Source: Nostoc sp. NMS7 (lineage in GTDB: Bacteria > Cyanobacteriota > Cyanobacteriia > Cyanobacteriales > Nostocaceae). From it: 50,832 bases of DNA. The DNA is taken from NCBI RefSeq assembly GCF_017115085.1, contig NZ_JABXKJ010000123.1, positions 1-50,832 of the forward strand. Direction: 5' to 3'. Shown piece after piece: positions 18,970 through 26,557 of the stretch. Position 1 is the first letter of the stretch. Every line of letters begins with the position of its first letter. The position numbers and the translations under genes are program-made. The notes under the pieces were generated by a model that saw nothing but the letters and a program-made list of their open reading frames with translations, searched no databases and was not told where the DNA came from.

Positions 18970-19854
18970 ATGACTAAAGATATGCAACGCGAATTTACCA
19001 ACCGCGATGAGTTGGTAGCCTACCTCCGCGAACAATTCCCAGATGCAGCACAACGCGATGACCACATCAGCGAAACTCTGGGGGGACGCCAAGCGGCAAA
19101 AAAAGCGCTGCAAAAAATCGACCCCGTAGGCTACGCGCAAACACGTAATTTATTCACAGGTGCAGTCACGCGACTTTCGCCTTATATCCGCTATGGCGTT
19201 TTGAGTTTGCGAGAAATTCGAGATTATGTCCTTAACCAAGTACAGCACCAAGATGATGCTACGAAACTAATTAACGAGTTAGGTTGGCGCGACTACTGGC
19301 AACGGTTGTATGTGAAGTTAGGGGATGGAATCTGGGAAGACCAGGAGGAGCACAAAACTGGTTATGCTGTGGGTGAATATGCACCAGAATTGCCGCAAGA
19401 TATCAGACAAGCAACCACAGGTAGAGTTTGCATTGACAGCTTTAGCCATGACTTAAAAGAAACTGGCTATCTACATAACCATGCCCGGATGTGGCTAGCT
19501 GCTTACATTGTCCATTGGCGGCGTATTCGTTGGCAAGCAGGAGCTAAGTGGTTTCTCGAACACCTTTTAGATGGAGATCCTGCTAGTAATAATATGTCAT
19601 GGCAGTGGGTTGCCAGCACTTTTAGTCATAAACCGTATTTTTTCAACCGTGAAAACTTAGAACGCTATACCAAAAGCGTTTATTGCCAAAAATGTCCCCT
19701 TTACGGTCATTGTGATTTTGAAGGCAGCTATGAAGAATTAGAACAGCGACTTTTTCCTAAAGGGGAATTTAGCAAACAAGCTAATAGCCAAAGTTGGCAG
19801 CATGGGAAGAAAGGCAAGGGGAGCAGGGGAGGACAAGGGGGACAAGGGGGATAA
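18970..19854 (+). CDS. Stand-alone photolyase/cryptochrome FAD-binding domain, probable [4Fe-4S] type
   Basis: The C-terminal half of a photolyase/cryptochrome without the usual N-terminal antenna domain. FAD-domain motifs appear in order: RLSPYIRYGVLS (about 68-79), LGWRDYWQRL (104-113), TGRVCIDSF (150-158), GYLHNHARMW (166-175), DGDPASNNMSWQWVAS (201-216) and FSHKPYFFN (218-226). Four cysteines, Cys154, Cys239, Cys242 and Cys248, fall where I remember the cluster ligands of the iron-sulfur bacterial cryptochromes/photolyases (TGMxC, then YCxxC and a third Cys), so a [4Fe-4S] cluster is plausible; the last spacing is shorter. The C-terminal tail (HGKKGKGSRGGQGGQGG) is low-complexity and comes from a G-rich repeat. 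The next gene, 52 bp downstream, looks like the missing N-terminal domain. DNA repair versus light sensing cannot be decided from sequence. Confidence 0.85.
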   Translation: MTKDMQREFTNRDELVAYLREQFPDAAQRDDHISETLGGRQAAKKALQKIDPVGYAQTRNLFTGAVTRLSPYIRYGVLSLREIRDYVLNQVQHQDDATKLINELGWRDYWQRLYVKLGDGIWEDQEEHKTGYAVGEYAPELPQDIRQATTGRVCIDSFSHDLKETGYLHNHARMWLAAYIVHWRRIRWQAGAKWFLEHLLDGDPASNNMSWQWVASTFSHKPYFFNRENLERYTKSVYCQKCPLYGHCDFEGSYEELEQRLFPKGEFSKQANSQSWQHGKKGKGSRGGQGGQGG

Positions 19855-19906
19855 GGAAGAGAATAAAACTCTTGATTATTGATCATTGACTAATGACTAA
19901 TAACTA

Positions 19907-20323
19907 ATGACTAAACCAATTGTTTGGGTACATGGAGATTGCCTCAGTCCATACAACCCTGTGCTGCAAAAATACGCCGATGCCGCAGCTATCTGGGTTT
20001 GGGATGAGGCTTTGATAGAGGAATGGCAACTGAGTCTCAAACGCATCGCCTTCATCTACGAATGCTTGCTAGAGTTACCCGTTGTTATCCGCCGTGGCGA
20101 TGTGGTAAAAGAAATTTTAGCTTTTGCTCAAGAACATGATGCGAATTTAGTTGTCACAGCTAACAGTCCCAGTCCCCGCTTTGATGATATCTGCAATCAA
20201 ATGGAGCGATCGCTAACAGTCCAAGTGTTAGAGGTAGAGCCATTTTTTGACTATGATGGCTATATTGACCTGAAGCGGTTCTCACGCTATTGGAAAGTGG
20301 CTCAAAATTATGTTTTTGAATAG
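19907..20323 (+). CDS. Stand-alone photolyase alpha/beta (N-terminal) domain protein
   Basis: A 138-aa protein that reads like the Rossmann-type N-terminal domain of photolyases: first strand IVWVHGDCLSPYNPVLQKY (cf. WFRxDLRxxDNPAL), second strand AAIWVWDEALI, helix SLKRIAFIYECLLEL (cf. the S.RR..FLlesL helix), then LPVVIRRGDVVKEILAFAQEH (cf. L.vr.Gdp.evl..la) and ANLVVTANSPSPRFDDICNQM. It ends with a short extra segment (YIDLKRFSRYWKVAQNYVFE). It has no FAD domain; that is encoded separately by the gene just upstream, so the pair looks like one photolyase split in two with the order reversed. It may instead act as a distinct nucleotide-binding partner. No clear Shine-Dalgarno is seen; the spacer is made of TAATGAC-like tandem repeats. 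Confidence 0.75.
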   Translation: MTKPIVWVHGDCLSPYNPVLQKYADAAAIWVWDEALIEEWQLSLKRIAFIYECLLELPVVIRRGDVVKEILAFAQEHDANLVVTANSPSPRFDDICNQMERSLTVQVLEVEPFFDYDGYIDLKRFSRYWKVAQNYVFE

Positions 20324-20343
20324 CCCAATTGTAAAGTAGAATG

Positions 20344-20390
20344 TCTGGCGATCGCTTCTGATCCCAAAGTTGGATTTTGCGATCGCCAGA
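20344..20390 (+). terminator. HIP1-containing hairpin, possible terminator of the photolyase pair
   Basis: TCTGGCGATCGC at 20344-20355 and GCGATCGCCAGA at 20379-20390 form a perfect 12-bp stem with a 23-nt loop, directly after the second photolyase gene and before the cobG riboswitch. There is no T-run, so termination is only suggested; it may be a repeat. Confidence 0.4.
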
Positions 20391-20419
20391 TAGGTTGATT
20401 CAAAATATGAAGCATTAAA

Positions 20420-20578
20420 TTTTCTGACTGCCTTCTCGTGCTAAATTACTAAAGCTTGTAGTTGGGAAACTCCGGTGAAATTCCGGGACTGTGCCGCAGC
20501 TGTAATGGGATCACCCAAGTCAGAATGCCAATCAAGACACACTCACCATCTACTCCCTGCGTTGCACCGGGAAGGAGT
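20420..20578 (+). ncRNA. Cobalamin riboswitch controlling cobG
   Basis: The leader of cobG carries the conserved B12-aptamer core: GGGAAACTCCGGTGAAATTC near 20464, the B12-box-like GCCGCAGCTGTAATGGGATC near 20502 and AAGTCAGAATGCC near 20517. The aptamer spans about 20420-20545. Downstream, ACTCC at 20552-20556 can pair with GGAGT at 20574-20578, which contains most of the cobG ribosome binding site (AAGGAG, 20572-20577). This suggests translational control: B12 binding would favour hiding the site. The limits are approximate. Confidence 0.9.
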
Positions 20579-20585
20579 TCCAAGT

Positions 20586-22079
20586 TTGTTTTCTGGATTT
20601 GCCACTTGTCCTGGCTTGTTTTATGCTACACCCGCCGCCGATGGGATATTATCTCGGATTAGAATACCCGGTGGGATTATTAGTAGTCAGCAGTGCCGTG
20701 CGATCGCAGATATAGCAGAACAGCACGGTGGCGGCTATCTGGATGTGACTAATCGAGCTAACCTACAAATCCGTGAAATCCACACGGGGATAAATGCTGA
20801 GGTTCTGAAGCATTTACAGGATATGAAATTGGGTTCTGGCAATCCTGTTGTAGACCACATCCGCAATATTATGACCAGCCCAACTGCTGGTATCGACACC
20901 CAAGAATTAATCGACACTCGCCCTTTTGTCCAAGGTTGGGATGATTATATTGCTGCACATCCGGGGCTTTCGGGACTGTCAGCAAAATTTAGCGTTTGCT
21001 TTGATGGTGGTGGGATAATTCGGGTGGGCGATCGCTTGAATGATATCACCTTTGCTGCTATCTTAGTTGACGGTAATGTTTATTTTCGCCTCTATCTCAG
21101 TGTAGGCGCAAAGGGTCAACCGCCTAGCGATATAGGAATTTTGTTACTACCAGAGAAATGTTTGACCGTCTTGGCAGCTTTGGCGAATGTCTATCTAGCT
21201 CATAGTAATACTACGAGTCAGCGTCGGCTACGTCTAAGAGAGTTATTAAATACTTTGGGTTGTGAAAATTATCTCCAGGAAGTTCAGCAGCGTCTACCTT
21301 TTTCTCTTTTATGCGGTGAAACAAAAAAAGACCTAACCTCTTCCCTGCGTTCGCGCAGCGTCTCGAAGAGAGGGAAGGGGAAGCAGTCAGAGGGGAAGTA
21401 TCAGCATATTGGGATTTATCCCCAACGTCAACAAGGCTTATTTTACATTGGTGTCATCTTACCCCTTGGGCGATTAGAAAGTAAGCAGATACGGGGTTTA
21501 GCAGATTTAGCAGCAAAATACGGTAGCGGAACTCTTAGGCTAACCCCCTGGCAAAATTTGCTCCTCACAGATATCCCTCAGCAATGGGTTGCTGATGTCC
21601 AGCGAGAGATTACTTTCTTAGGATTGGATTCCTCTGCAACCAACATCAAGAGTGGATTAGTTGCCTGTTCTGGCAAAAAGGGTTGCGCCTCTTCTGCCAC
21701 GGATACCAAGGATGATGCGTTGGCATTAGCAAAGTATCTTGAAACTCGCATCACTCTGGATTACCCAGTTAATATCCACTTCACCGGCTGCGAAAAATCT
21801 TGCGCCCAGCACAATAAGAGTGATATTACTCTGCTTGGTGTCAGCATTAAGGCTGAGAATGGAACTGTGGAGGGCTATCACGTTTTTGTAGGTGACAACA
21901 AGCAGAAATTCGGACGTGAAATATATAAATATGTGACTTTTGCCGAACTTCCGACATTAATAGAGCGGATACTACAGGTGTATAAAATTCAACGTTTAAA
22001 TCCCAATGAGTCCTTTGGGGAATTTGCTAATCGGTATGCGATCGCCCAATTACAGAAGTTAATCAATAAAGATGATTGA
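20586..22079 (+). CDS. cobG: Precorrin-3B synthase (CobG)
   Basis: A sirohaem/[4Fe-4S] monooxygenase of the sulfite-reductase fold that makes precorrin-3B in the oxygen-dependent B12 pathway. Two ferredoxin-like/sirohaem halves are seen: CPGLFYATPAADGILSRIRIPGG and RANLQIREI at the start, repeated as QGLFYIGVILPLGRL and PWQNLLLTDI. The cluster ligands are in LVACSGKKGCASSATD and FTGCEKSCAQH. The best start is the TTG at 20586, eight bases after a perfect AAGGAG; the longer open frame upstream runs through the riboswitch. Between the halves, a stretch rich in Arg, Lys and Ser (SSLRSRSVSKRGKGKQSEG) is encoded by a palindromic repeat (about 21341-21380) and is probably an insertion in a linker. 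It is first in the cobG-cobH-cobI unit. Confidence 0.92.
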   Translation: MFSGFATCPGLFYATPAADGILSRIRIPGGIISSQQCRAIADIAEQHGGGYLDVTNRANLQIREIHTGINAEVLKHLQDMKLGSGNPVVDHIRNIMTSPTAGIDTQELIDTRPFVQGWDDYIAAHPGLSGLSAKFSVCFDGGGIIRVGDRLNDITFAAILVDGNVYFRLYLSVGAKGQPPSDIGILLLPEKCLTVLAALANVYLAHSNTTSQRRLRLRELLNTLGCENYLQEVQQRLPFSLLCGETKKDLTSSLRSRSVSKRGKGKQSEGKYQHIGIYPQRQQGLFYIGVILPLGRLESKQIRGLADLAAKYGSGTLRLTPWQNLLLTDIPQQWVADVQREITFLGLDSSATNIKSGLVACSGKKGCASSATDTKDDALALAKYLETRITLDYPVNIHFTGCEKSCAQHNKSDITLLGVSIKAENGTVEGYHVFVGDNKQKFGREIYKYVTFAELPTLIERILQVYKIQRLNPNESFGEFANRYAIAQLQKLINKDD

Positions 22080-22117
22080 TTACTCTCTTCACGGTGCAAG
22101 ATTACCCAATTCCTGTG

Positions 22118-22160
22118 TTTGTCTTCCTCTGTGTTCTCTGTGCCTCTGCGGTTAATTAAA
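22118..22160. repeat. Short dispersed pyrimidine-rich repeat
   Basis: The segment around CCTCTGTGTTCTCTGTGCCT and CTGCGGTTAATT matches stretches at 43500-43545 and, split by an insertion, 43263-43394. It is a common intergenic repeat of filamentous cyanobacteria with no evident function. Confidence 0.5.
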
Positions 22161-22195
22161 TTAGGTCTTCTTCTAGTGAAAAGTGAGTATCTATA

Positions 22196-22293
22196 TTACA
22201 GCAGTTTTCATCTATTTGAACCACATCCGTTGTAGGGGCACAGCAGTGCTGTGCCCCTACCCGCGTGGTCTATTTGCCTGAAAATAGCTGTAA
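22196..22293. repeat. 98-bp MITE-like palindromic element between cobG and cobH
   Basis: The ends are imperfect inverted repeats (TTACAGCAGTTTTCA / TGAAAATAGCTGTAA). The centre is a perfect hairpin with a 1-nt loop: GTAGGGGCACAGCA at 22232-22245 and TGCTGTGCCCCTAC at 22247-22260. It lies in the 258-bp gap between cobG and cobH and could weaken or shape read-through. A damaged second copy is at 5672-5940. The rest of the gap holds AAATCTAAAAT-type heptad repeats. Confidence 0.75.
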
Positions 22294-22337
22294 TTAACAA
22301 ATCAATCCAAAATCTAAAATTTAAAATCCCAAATTGA

Positions 22338-22964
22338 ATGCCCGACTACATCCGAGATGCCAACGAAATTTACCGTAATTCCTTTGCAATCATCCGGTCA
22401 GAAGCGAACCTAGATGTGCTGCCACCGGATGTAGCAAAAGTTGCTGTGCGTCTGATTCATGCCTGTGGGATGACGGATATTATTACTGATTTGGGATATT
22501 CACCAACAGCAGTCCAATCCGCAAGGACAGCACTGGCAGCCGGAGCGCCAATTCTGTGCGATTGCCGGATGGTTGCTGATGGCGTTACCAGGCGACGGTT
22601 GTCTGCAAACAATCAAGTTATCTGCACTCTGAATGAGCCGGAAGTGCCAGAAATTGCCCAGCGTCTGGGTACTACAAGGTCGGCGGCAGCTTTAGAATTA
22701 TGGCGATCGCACCTGGAAGGAGCAGTGATTGCAATTGGCAATGCGCCCACAGCACTATTCCGGCTGTTAGAAATGCTTGATGAATTAGCTCACAAACCTG
22801 CTATTATCTTAGGCTTTCCAGTGGGATTTGTGGGTGCAGCCGAATCAAAAGCCGCACTAGCAGCAGACAGCAGAAATGTACCATTTTTGACCTTACATGG
22901 TCGGCGCGGTGGGAGTGCGATCGCCGCCGCCGCAGTTAACGCCCTGGCAACGGAGGAAGAATGA
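22338..22964 (+). CDS. cobH: Precorrin-8X methylmutase (CobH/CbiC)
   Basis: Isomerase that moves the C-11 methyl group of precorrin-8X to C-12, giving hydrogenobyrinic acid. The 208-aa protein is full length: IYRNSFAIIRSEANL, the catalytic histidine (about His41) in RLIHACGM, DCRMVADGV, and the closing GRRGGSAIAAAAVNAL. The stop overlaps the start of cobI by four bases (ATGA), so translation is probably coupled. Control would come from the riboswitch in front of cobG if the transcript crosses the MITE in between. Part of its 3' end is duplicated as debris at 26265-26333. Confidence 0.95.
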   Translation: MPDYIRDANEIYRNSFAIIRSEANLDVLPPDVAKVAVRLIHACGMTDIITDLGYSPTAVQSARTALAAGAPILCDCRMVADGVTRRRLSANNQVICTLNEPEVPEIAQRLGTTRSAAALELWRSHLEGAVIAIGNAPTALFRLLEMLDELAHKPAIILGFPVGFVGAAESKAALAADSRNVPFLTLHGRRGGSAIAAAAVNALATEEE

Positions 22965-23671
22965 ATACAAAAACCAAAGGTCGTCTTTATGGAATTGGTG
23001 TCGGCCCAGGCGATCCCGAACTATTGACTCTGAAGGCGCTACGGCTATTGCGTGCGGCTCCGGTGGTAGCATATCAATCAGCCACAGATAAAGCAAGTAT
23101 TGCGAGAGCGATCGTGGCGCAGTATCTTCCTGGCAATCAAATTGAGGTACTATTTCATCTCCCCCGCGCTTTGGAACCAGAAAAGGCCAAGTCTATTTAT
23201 GATCAGGAAATTCAACCAATCGCCGACCATTTAGCAGCCGGTCGAGATGTCGTGGTACTGTGCGAGGGTGATCCATTTTTCTATGGCTCATTCATGTACC
23301 TGTTCACGCGGTTATCTGACCAATACCAAACAGAAGTTGTCCCCGGAGTTTCTTCACTGATGGCTTGTCCGGTAGCCTTGGGTGTGCCTTTCACCTACTA
23401 TACTGATATCCTCACCGTCCTACCCGCCCCACTCCCAGCAGAAGAACTGACTACACATCTGCTGATCACCGACGCAGCCGCAATTATGAAGCTCGGTCGT
23501 CACTTTACCAAAGTACGGGATATCCTGCATAAATTAGGGCTTGCATCACGGGCAAGATATATTGAGCGGGCATCAACGTCACAGCAACGCATCGTACCCC
23601 TAGATGAAGTTGATCCAGCCGAAGTACCCTATTTCTCGATGATTGTGATTCCAACTAAGAATCGACTATAA
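22961..23671 (+). CDS. cobI: Precorrin-2 C20-methyltransferase (CobI/CbiL)
   Basis: SAM-dependent methyltransferase that methylates C-20 of precorrin-2, making the substrate of CobG. The tetrapyrrole methylase fold is clear: YGIGVGPGDPELLTLKALRLL at the N-terminus, VVLCEGDPFFYGSFMYL, EVVPGVSSLMACPVALGVP and a last strand YFSMIVIPTKN. Length 236 aa is normal. It overlaps cobH by ATGA and is the last gene of the unit; a strong hairpin (23897-23950) follows 225 bp downstream. Confidence 0.95.
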   Translation: MNTKTKGRLYGIGVGPGDPELLTLKALRLLRAAPVVAYQSATDKASIARAIVAQYLPGNQIEVLFHLPRALEPEKAKSIYDQEIQPIADHLAAGRDVVVLCEGDPFFYGSFMYLFTRLSDQYQTEVVPGVSSLMACPVALGVPFTYYTDILTVLPAPLPAEELTTHLLITDAAAIMKLGRHFTKVRDILHKLGLASRARYIERASTSQQRIVPLDEVDPAEVPYFSMIVIPTKNRL

Positions 23672-23896
23672 GTAGAGAACTATTCGCGCACTTCAGAGAA
23701 ATTCTTCTGAGTTTCCATTAATTCCACTTCTTCGAAGAGAAGCGACAAAAAATAGCGAAATAGCTGCTTTTAATACTAGTATTCAAAGCAAAGTATCCAA
23801 TGCTTTGGCAATATCTCCAGATGGGAGTAGAGAATGGAATTAGCGATCGCTATTTGTGCATGGAAAGAAGGCGAGTCTTTTAATTTATTGACAAAA

Positions 23897-23950
23897 GGCG
23901 CTTTATCTTAAACTTTCAGAGATAGGTTAGGGAGTTTAAGATAAAGCGCC
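23897..23950. terminator. 18-bp perfect hairpin between convergent genes
   Basis: GGCGCTTTATCTTAAACT at 23897-23914 pairs exactly with AGTTTAAGATAAAGCGCC at 23933-23950 across an 18-nt loop. It lies between the 3' end of cobI (plus strand) and the 3' end of the SDR (minus strand), a good place for a two-way terminator, though neither flank has a long T-run. The remaining 225 bp after cobI show nothing further. Confidence 0.55.
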
Positions 23951-23986
23951 ATACTCTTATAGACAAAGAATTCAATCCCATTAAAG

Positions 23987-24742
23987 CTAGCGAAGTCCAC
24001 CCGCGATGTACAGTGTTTCGCCAGTGATCCAGGCGGAATCGGAGGACGCGAGGAAAACGACAGCAGGTGCAATGTCCTGCGGCTGTCCAATGCGACCAAG
24101 TGGGGTTTGCGCTTCAGTCTGTTGGCGGCCTTGACTGTCGGCTGCGGATATTCCTGCTGTTTGCGTGCCCTCCGTTTCCACCATGCCAGGATTGATGGAA
24201 TTGACGCGGATGTGGTGCGAACCCAATTCCTTAGCCAGGGACTTCGTTACAGCATCGACAGCAGCTTTAGTAGCGCTGTAGACCGAGGCATTTGCAGGCG
24301 TGAGGGTACTAACAAGCGAACTGATGTTGATAATGCTGCCACCCTCTGAACCGAAGTGCTTGACGGCTTGTTGTGAGGTGAGAATTAATCCCAGGACATT
24401 GAGATCAAACTGCTTGTGGAAGTGTTCTTCGGTGATGCTTTCGAGCGGGGAAAACTCGTAAATGCCAGCGTTATTGACCAAGATATCAAGCCTGCCGAAT
24501 GTCTCCTGCGTCTTTGCAAACAGACGTTCGATTTCTGTCTTTTGGCTAACATTTGCTTGCACTGCGATCGCCTTGCCGCCATCACTGAGAATCTTGTCAA
24601 CCAAGCGATCTGCTCCCTCTTTGCTAGAGGCGTAGTTGACAACAACAGCTGCACCTTCATCTGCCAGATCCAAGGCGATTGCAGCACCAATTCCTTTGGA
24701 GGCACCTGTGACAACTGCGACTTTTCCTTCTAGTTTTTTCAT
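23987..24742 (-). CDS. Short-chain dehydrogenase/reductase, FabG-like
   Basis: A 251-aa SDR close to 3-oxoacyl-ACP reductases and glucose dehydrogenases: VAVVTGASKGIGAAIAL (cofactor loop near residue 10), DILVNNAGIYEF, the Ser in IINISSLVS, YSATKAAVDAVTKSLAKEL (Tyr/Lys) and the closing SDSAWITGETLYIAGGLR. The ATG at 24740-24742 (MKKLEGKVAVV) is the natural start. The open frame extends 68 codons upstream but I recognise nothing in that extension. A divergent paralogue is at 12200-12961. The substrate is unknown. Confidence 0.9.
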   Translation of the reverse strand: MKKLEGKVAVVTGASKGIGAAIALDLADEGAAVVVNYASSKEGADRLVDKILSDGGKAIAVQANVSQKTEIERLFAKTQETFGRLDILVNNAGIYEFSPLESITEEHFHKQFDLNVLGLILTSQQAVKHFGSEGGSIINISSLVSTLTPANASVYSATKAAVDAVTKSLAKELGSHHIRVNSINPGMVETEGTQTAGISAADSQGRQQTEAQTPLGRIGQPQDIAPAVVFLASSDSAWITGETLYIAGGLR

Positions 24743-24998
24743 GGTTATGAGTCTCTTGAGGTTGTTGAGCTTGAAAAGCCGTCCGCGCGAATCATGTCGA
24801 ATGAGCAAAGATGTTGATGCGATCGTAACAACATCTTCAATCAAGTCAGAGGGGATATTGCCAAGACGCTTGATGTCCCACCCGACCCCGTGCCAGAAAT
24901 AATCTAGCAGGGGCTGTAAAGGCTCGCAATAGAGCCACGAAACCAAGTGTAAAAGCAGCTGTTAGAGACATGAACATCAGAATGTGTAGTTTAGACGG

Positions 24999-25889
24999 CT
25001 AAATTGAGGATGGAACGAAGCGCTGGACGAAGGCAAGGGATATGTCGGCGACTTCTCGCCAGCCGCTATCGATTGTCAGCGCGTGTCCTCGGTTAGGGAT
25101 CTCGACAATCTCAGTCACGCCACGATTGTGCTGTTGTTGCTGGAACGATGCGTTTGCGATCTCCCACGGAACCGTATTGTCCTTCTCGCCGGAGACGATC
25201 AGCAATGGCCCGCGCTCTGGGTTCTCGGTGTCTACCTTAGCCTCAGTCCACGGGTTGAGGTTGGCGGTTGCCGCCTGAAAGAGTGGCACACCTGATGCTG
25301 GCACCGAGAAGGTTTCGTAAAGCTCTTTAGCCTCCTCCTCGCTCACAGCATTGGCGAAACTGAAGCGAAACTGCTCATAGGTGAGCGGGATCGCCCGGTT
25401 ACGATTCGCTGGATTGCCAAGAACTGGCCATGCGGACTTCAGCGCCGAGAACGGCAGAGGCAGCACACCTCGAAACGGAGCCGGATCGATCGCTACTGTT
25501 GCTGAGGACAGCCCCCGTCCGGCGAGGATCTGCACGAGCAGTCCGCCGAAGGAATGACCGATGATAGCAGGTTTTTTGTTCAGCCTACGGATAATCTCAT
25601 CGAAGTGGTCTGCAACCTGCCCAACGGTCTTGTGTGCGAAAATTTCGGGGTTTGCATTTGCCTCGGCAACAGTCTCCGGGTCGTCGGGCCAACCGGGCGT
25701 GAGTACGGTGTAGCCAGCCTCCTCAAACACTACTGCCCAACGATCCCAACTGCTTGGCAGCAGCCAGAGTCCGTGGACAAAGACGATCGGTTGCTTTTTC
25801 GTTGCGTTAGCACGCTCAACCTGCTGTGCCTCATGTTCTGCGATCGTCCCCGTGTGGGTTGGCGGGGTTTGGAATGGTAGGCTAGTCAT
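24999..25889 (-). CDS. Alpha/beta hydrolase
   Basis: A 296-aa serine hydrolase: oxyanion-hole motif PIVFVHGLWLLPSSWDRW, nucleophile elbow IIGHSFGGL (Ser about 113), acid in LLIVSGEKDNTVP and histidine in IPNRGHALTID. It resembles the cytoplasmic lipase/esterase-like hydrolases often carried by soil proteobacteria and actinobacteria. The gene is visibly richer in G and C than its neighbours and contains few HIP1 sites, which suggests transfer. The start MTSLPFQTPP at 25889 is preceded by GGAGGA, a strong ribosome binding site. The substrate is unknown. Confidence 0.88.
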   Translation of the reverse strand: MTSLPFQTPPTHTGTIAEHEAQQVERANATKKQPIVFVHGLWLLPSSWDRWAVVFEEAGYTVLTPGWPDDPETVAEANANPEIFAHKTVGQVADHFDEIIRRLNKKPAIIGHSFGGLLVQILAGRGLSSATVAIDPAPFRGVLPLPFSALKSAWPVLGNPANRNRAIPLTYEQFRFSFANAVSEEEAKELYETFSVPASGVPLFQAATANLNPWTEAKVDTENPERGPLLIVSGEKDNTVPWEIANASFQQQQHNRGVTEIVEIPNRGHALTIDSGWREVADISLAFVQRFVPSSI

Positions 25890-26264
25890 GGTTATCCTCC
25901 TCTCCTTGCGACTACGCGTCGCTAATAGTCAGTTTGGCAATCAAATTTTCGGCGGATACTTGCACATTTTTCAGCGAGGGTGCAGTCCAAGGGGGCAAAT
26001 TTAGCTTGGAGACTGGCAATCGCTTGATAATTGAATTTACCTAAAAATGAAGACCACTTTTTACAAAGTTATTCTGTCGTTACAATACTTTTTCATCTCC
26101 TAGCTGTTAAAGACTTTAAAAATTATCATTATCTTTAAAATTATTTTGAGTATTTTAACTGATTGATAAAAAATACTCCATCTTAAATTTATTGAAAGCG
26201 GCGGGAAACTCAATTCCCTTGAGTGGGTGGAGAGGGATAGCCGCCCCGCCTCTTGGCAGAGGAA

Positions 26265-26333
26265 GCAGCACTGGCAGCAGACAGCAGAGATGTACTATTT
26301 TTGACATTATACGGTCGGCGCGGTGGGAGTGCA
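26265..26333 (+). pseudogene. Duplicated fragment of the cobH 3' end
   Basis: These 69 bases read AALAADSRDVLFLTLYGRR and GGSA, matching the CobH C-terminus AALAADSRNVPFLTLHGRR and GGSA encoded at 22851-22919, with only scattered base changes. Nothing else of cobH is present. It is joined on the left to a short hairpin sequence (CCGCCTCTTGGCAGAGGAAG). Confidence 0.8.
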
Positions 26334-26342
26334 AATGGTATG

Positions 26343-26466
26343 GGGAGCATCTCAGTGAAAGCAAATACACTACACCATAGGAGAAAGAAGATTCCTGCTC
26401 CCTCTCCGAACTCACGGAGAGGGCTGGGGTGAGGTTTAGGCTTTCTACACTCATTGAGATGCTCCC
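26343..26466. repeat. MITE-like element upstream of arsR
   Basis: GGGAGCATCTCAGTGA at 26343-26358 and TCATTGAGATGCTCCC at 26451-26466 are inverted repeats with one mismatch. Inside is another C/G-rich hairpin (CCCTCTCCGAACTCACGGAG, then AGGG). The whole 25890-26500 region is a patchwork of repeats and debris without a gene. Confidence 0.6.
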
Positions 26467-26503
26467 AATGGTGTGAGCTATTTCGATAAAAGTTAGACCT
26501 ACC

Positions 26504-26540
26504 TTTCTTTTTGGTAAAGGTATTGTTTACCATAAAGAAA
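26504..26540. promoter_or_regulatory. 37-bp palindrome, candidate ArsR operator
   Basis: TTTCTTTTTGGTAAA (26504-26518) and TTTACCATAAAGAAA (26526-26540) form 15-bp arms with a single mismatch around GGTATTG. It ends 17 bp before the arsR start codon, where an autoregulating ArsR/SmtB dimer would be expected to bind. Confidence 0.55.
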
Positions 26541-26557
26541 TACTTCAATAAAATTTG

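Noticed and set aside
20475..20585. Longer cobG start at GTG 20475
   Set aside because: It would translate the B12 aptamer itself; the TTG with a perfect AAGGAG gives the normal CobG N-terminus.
24743..24946. 68-codon N-terminal extension of the FabG-like SDR
   Set aside because: The family start is MKKLEGKVAVV; the extension shows no motif and no ribosome binding site.
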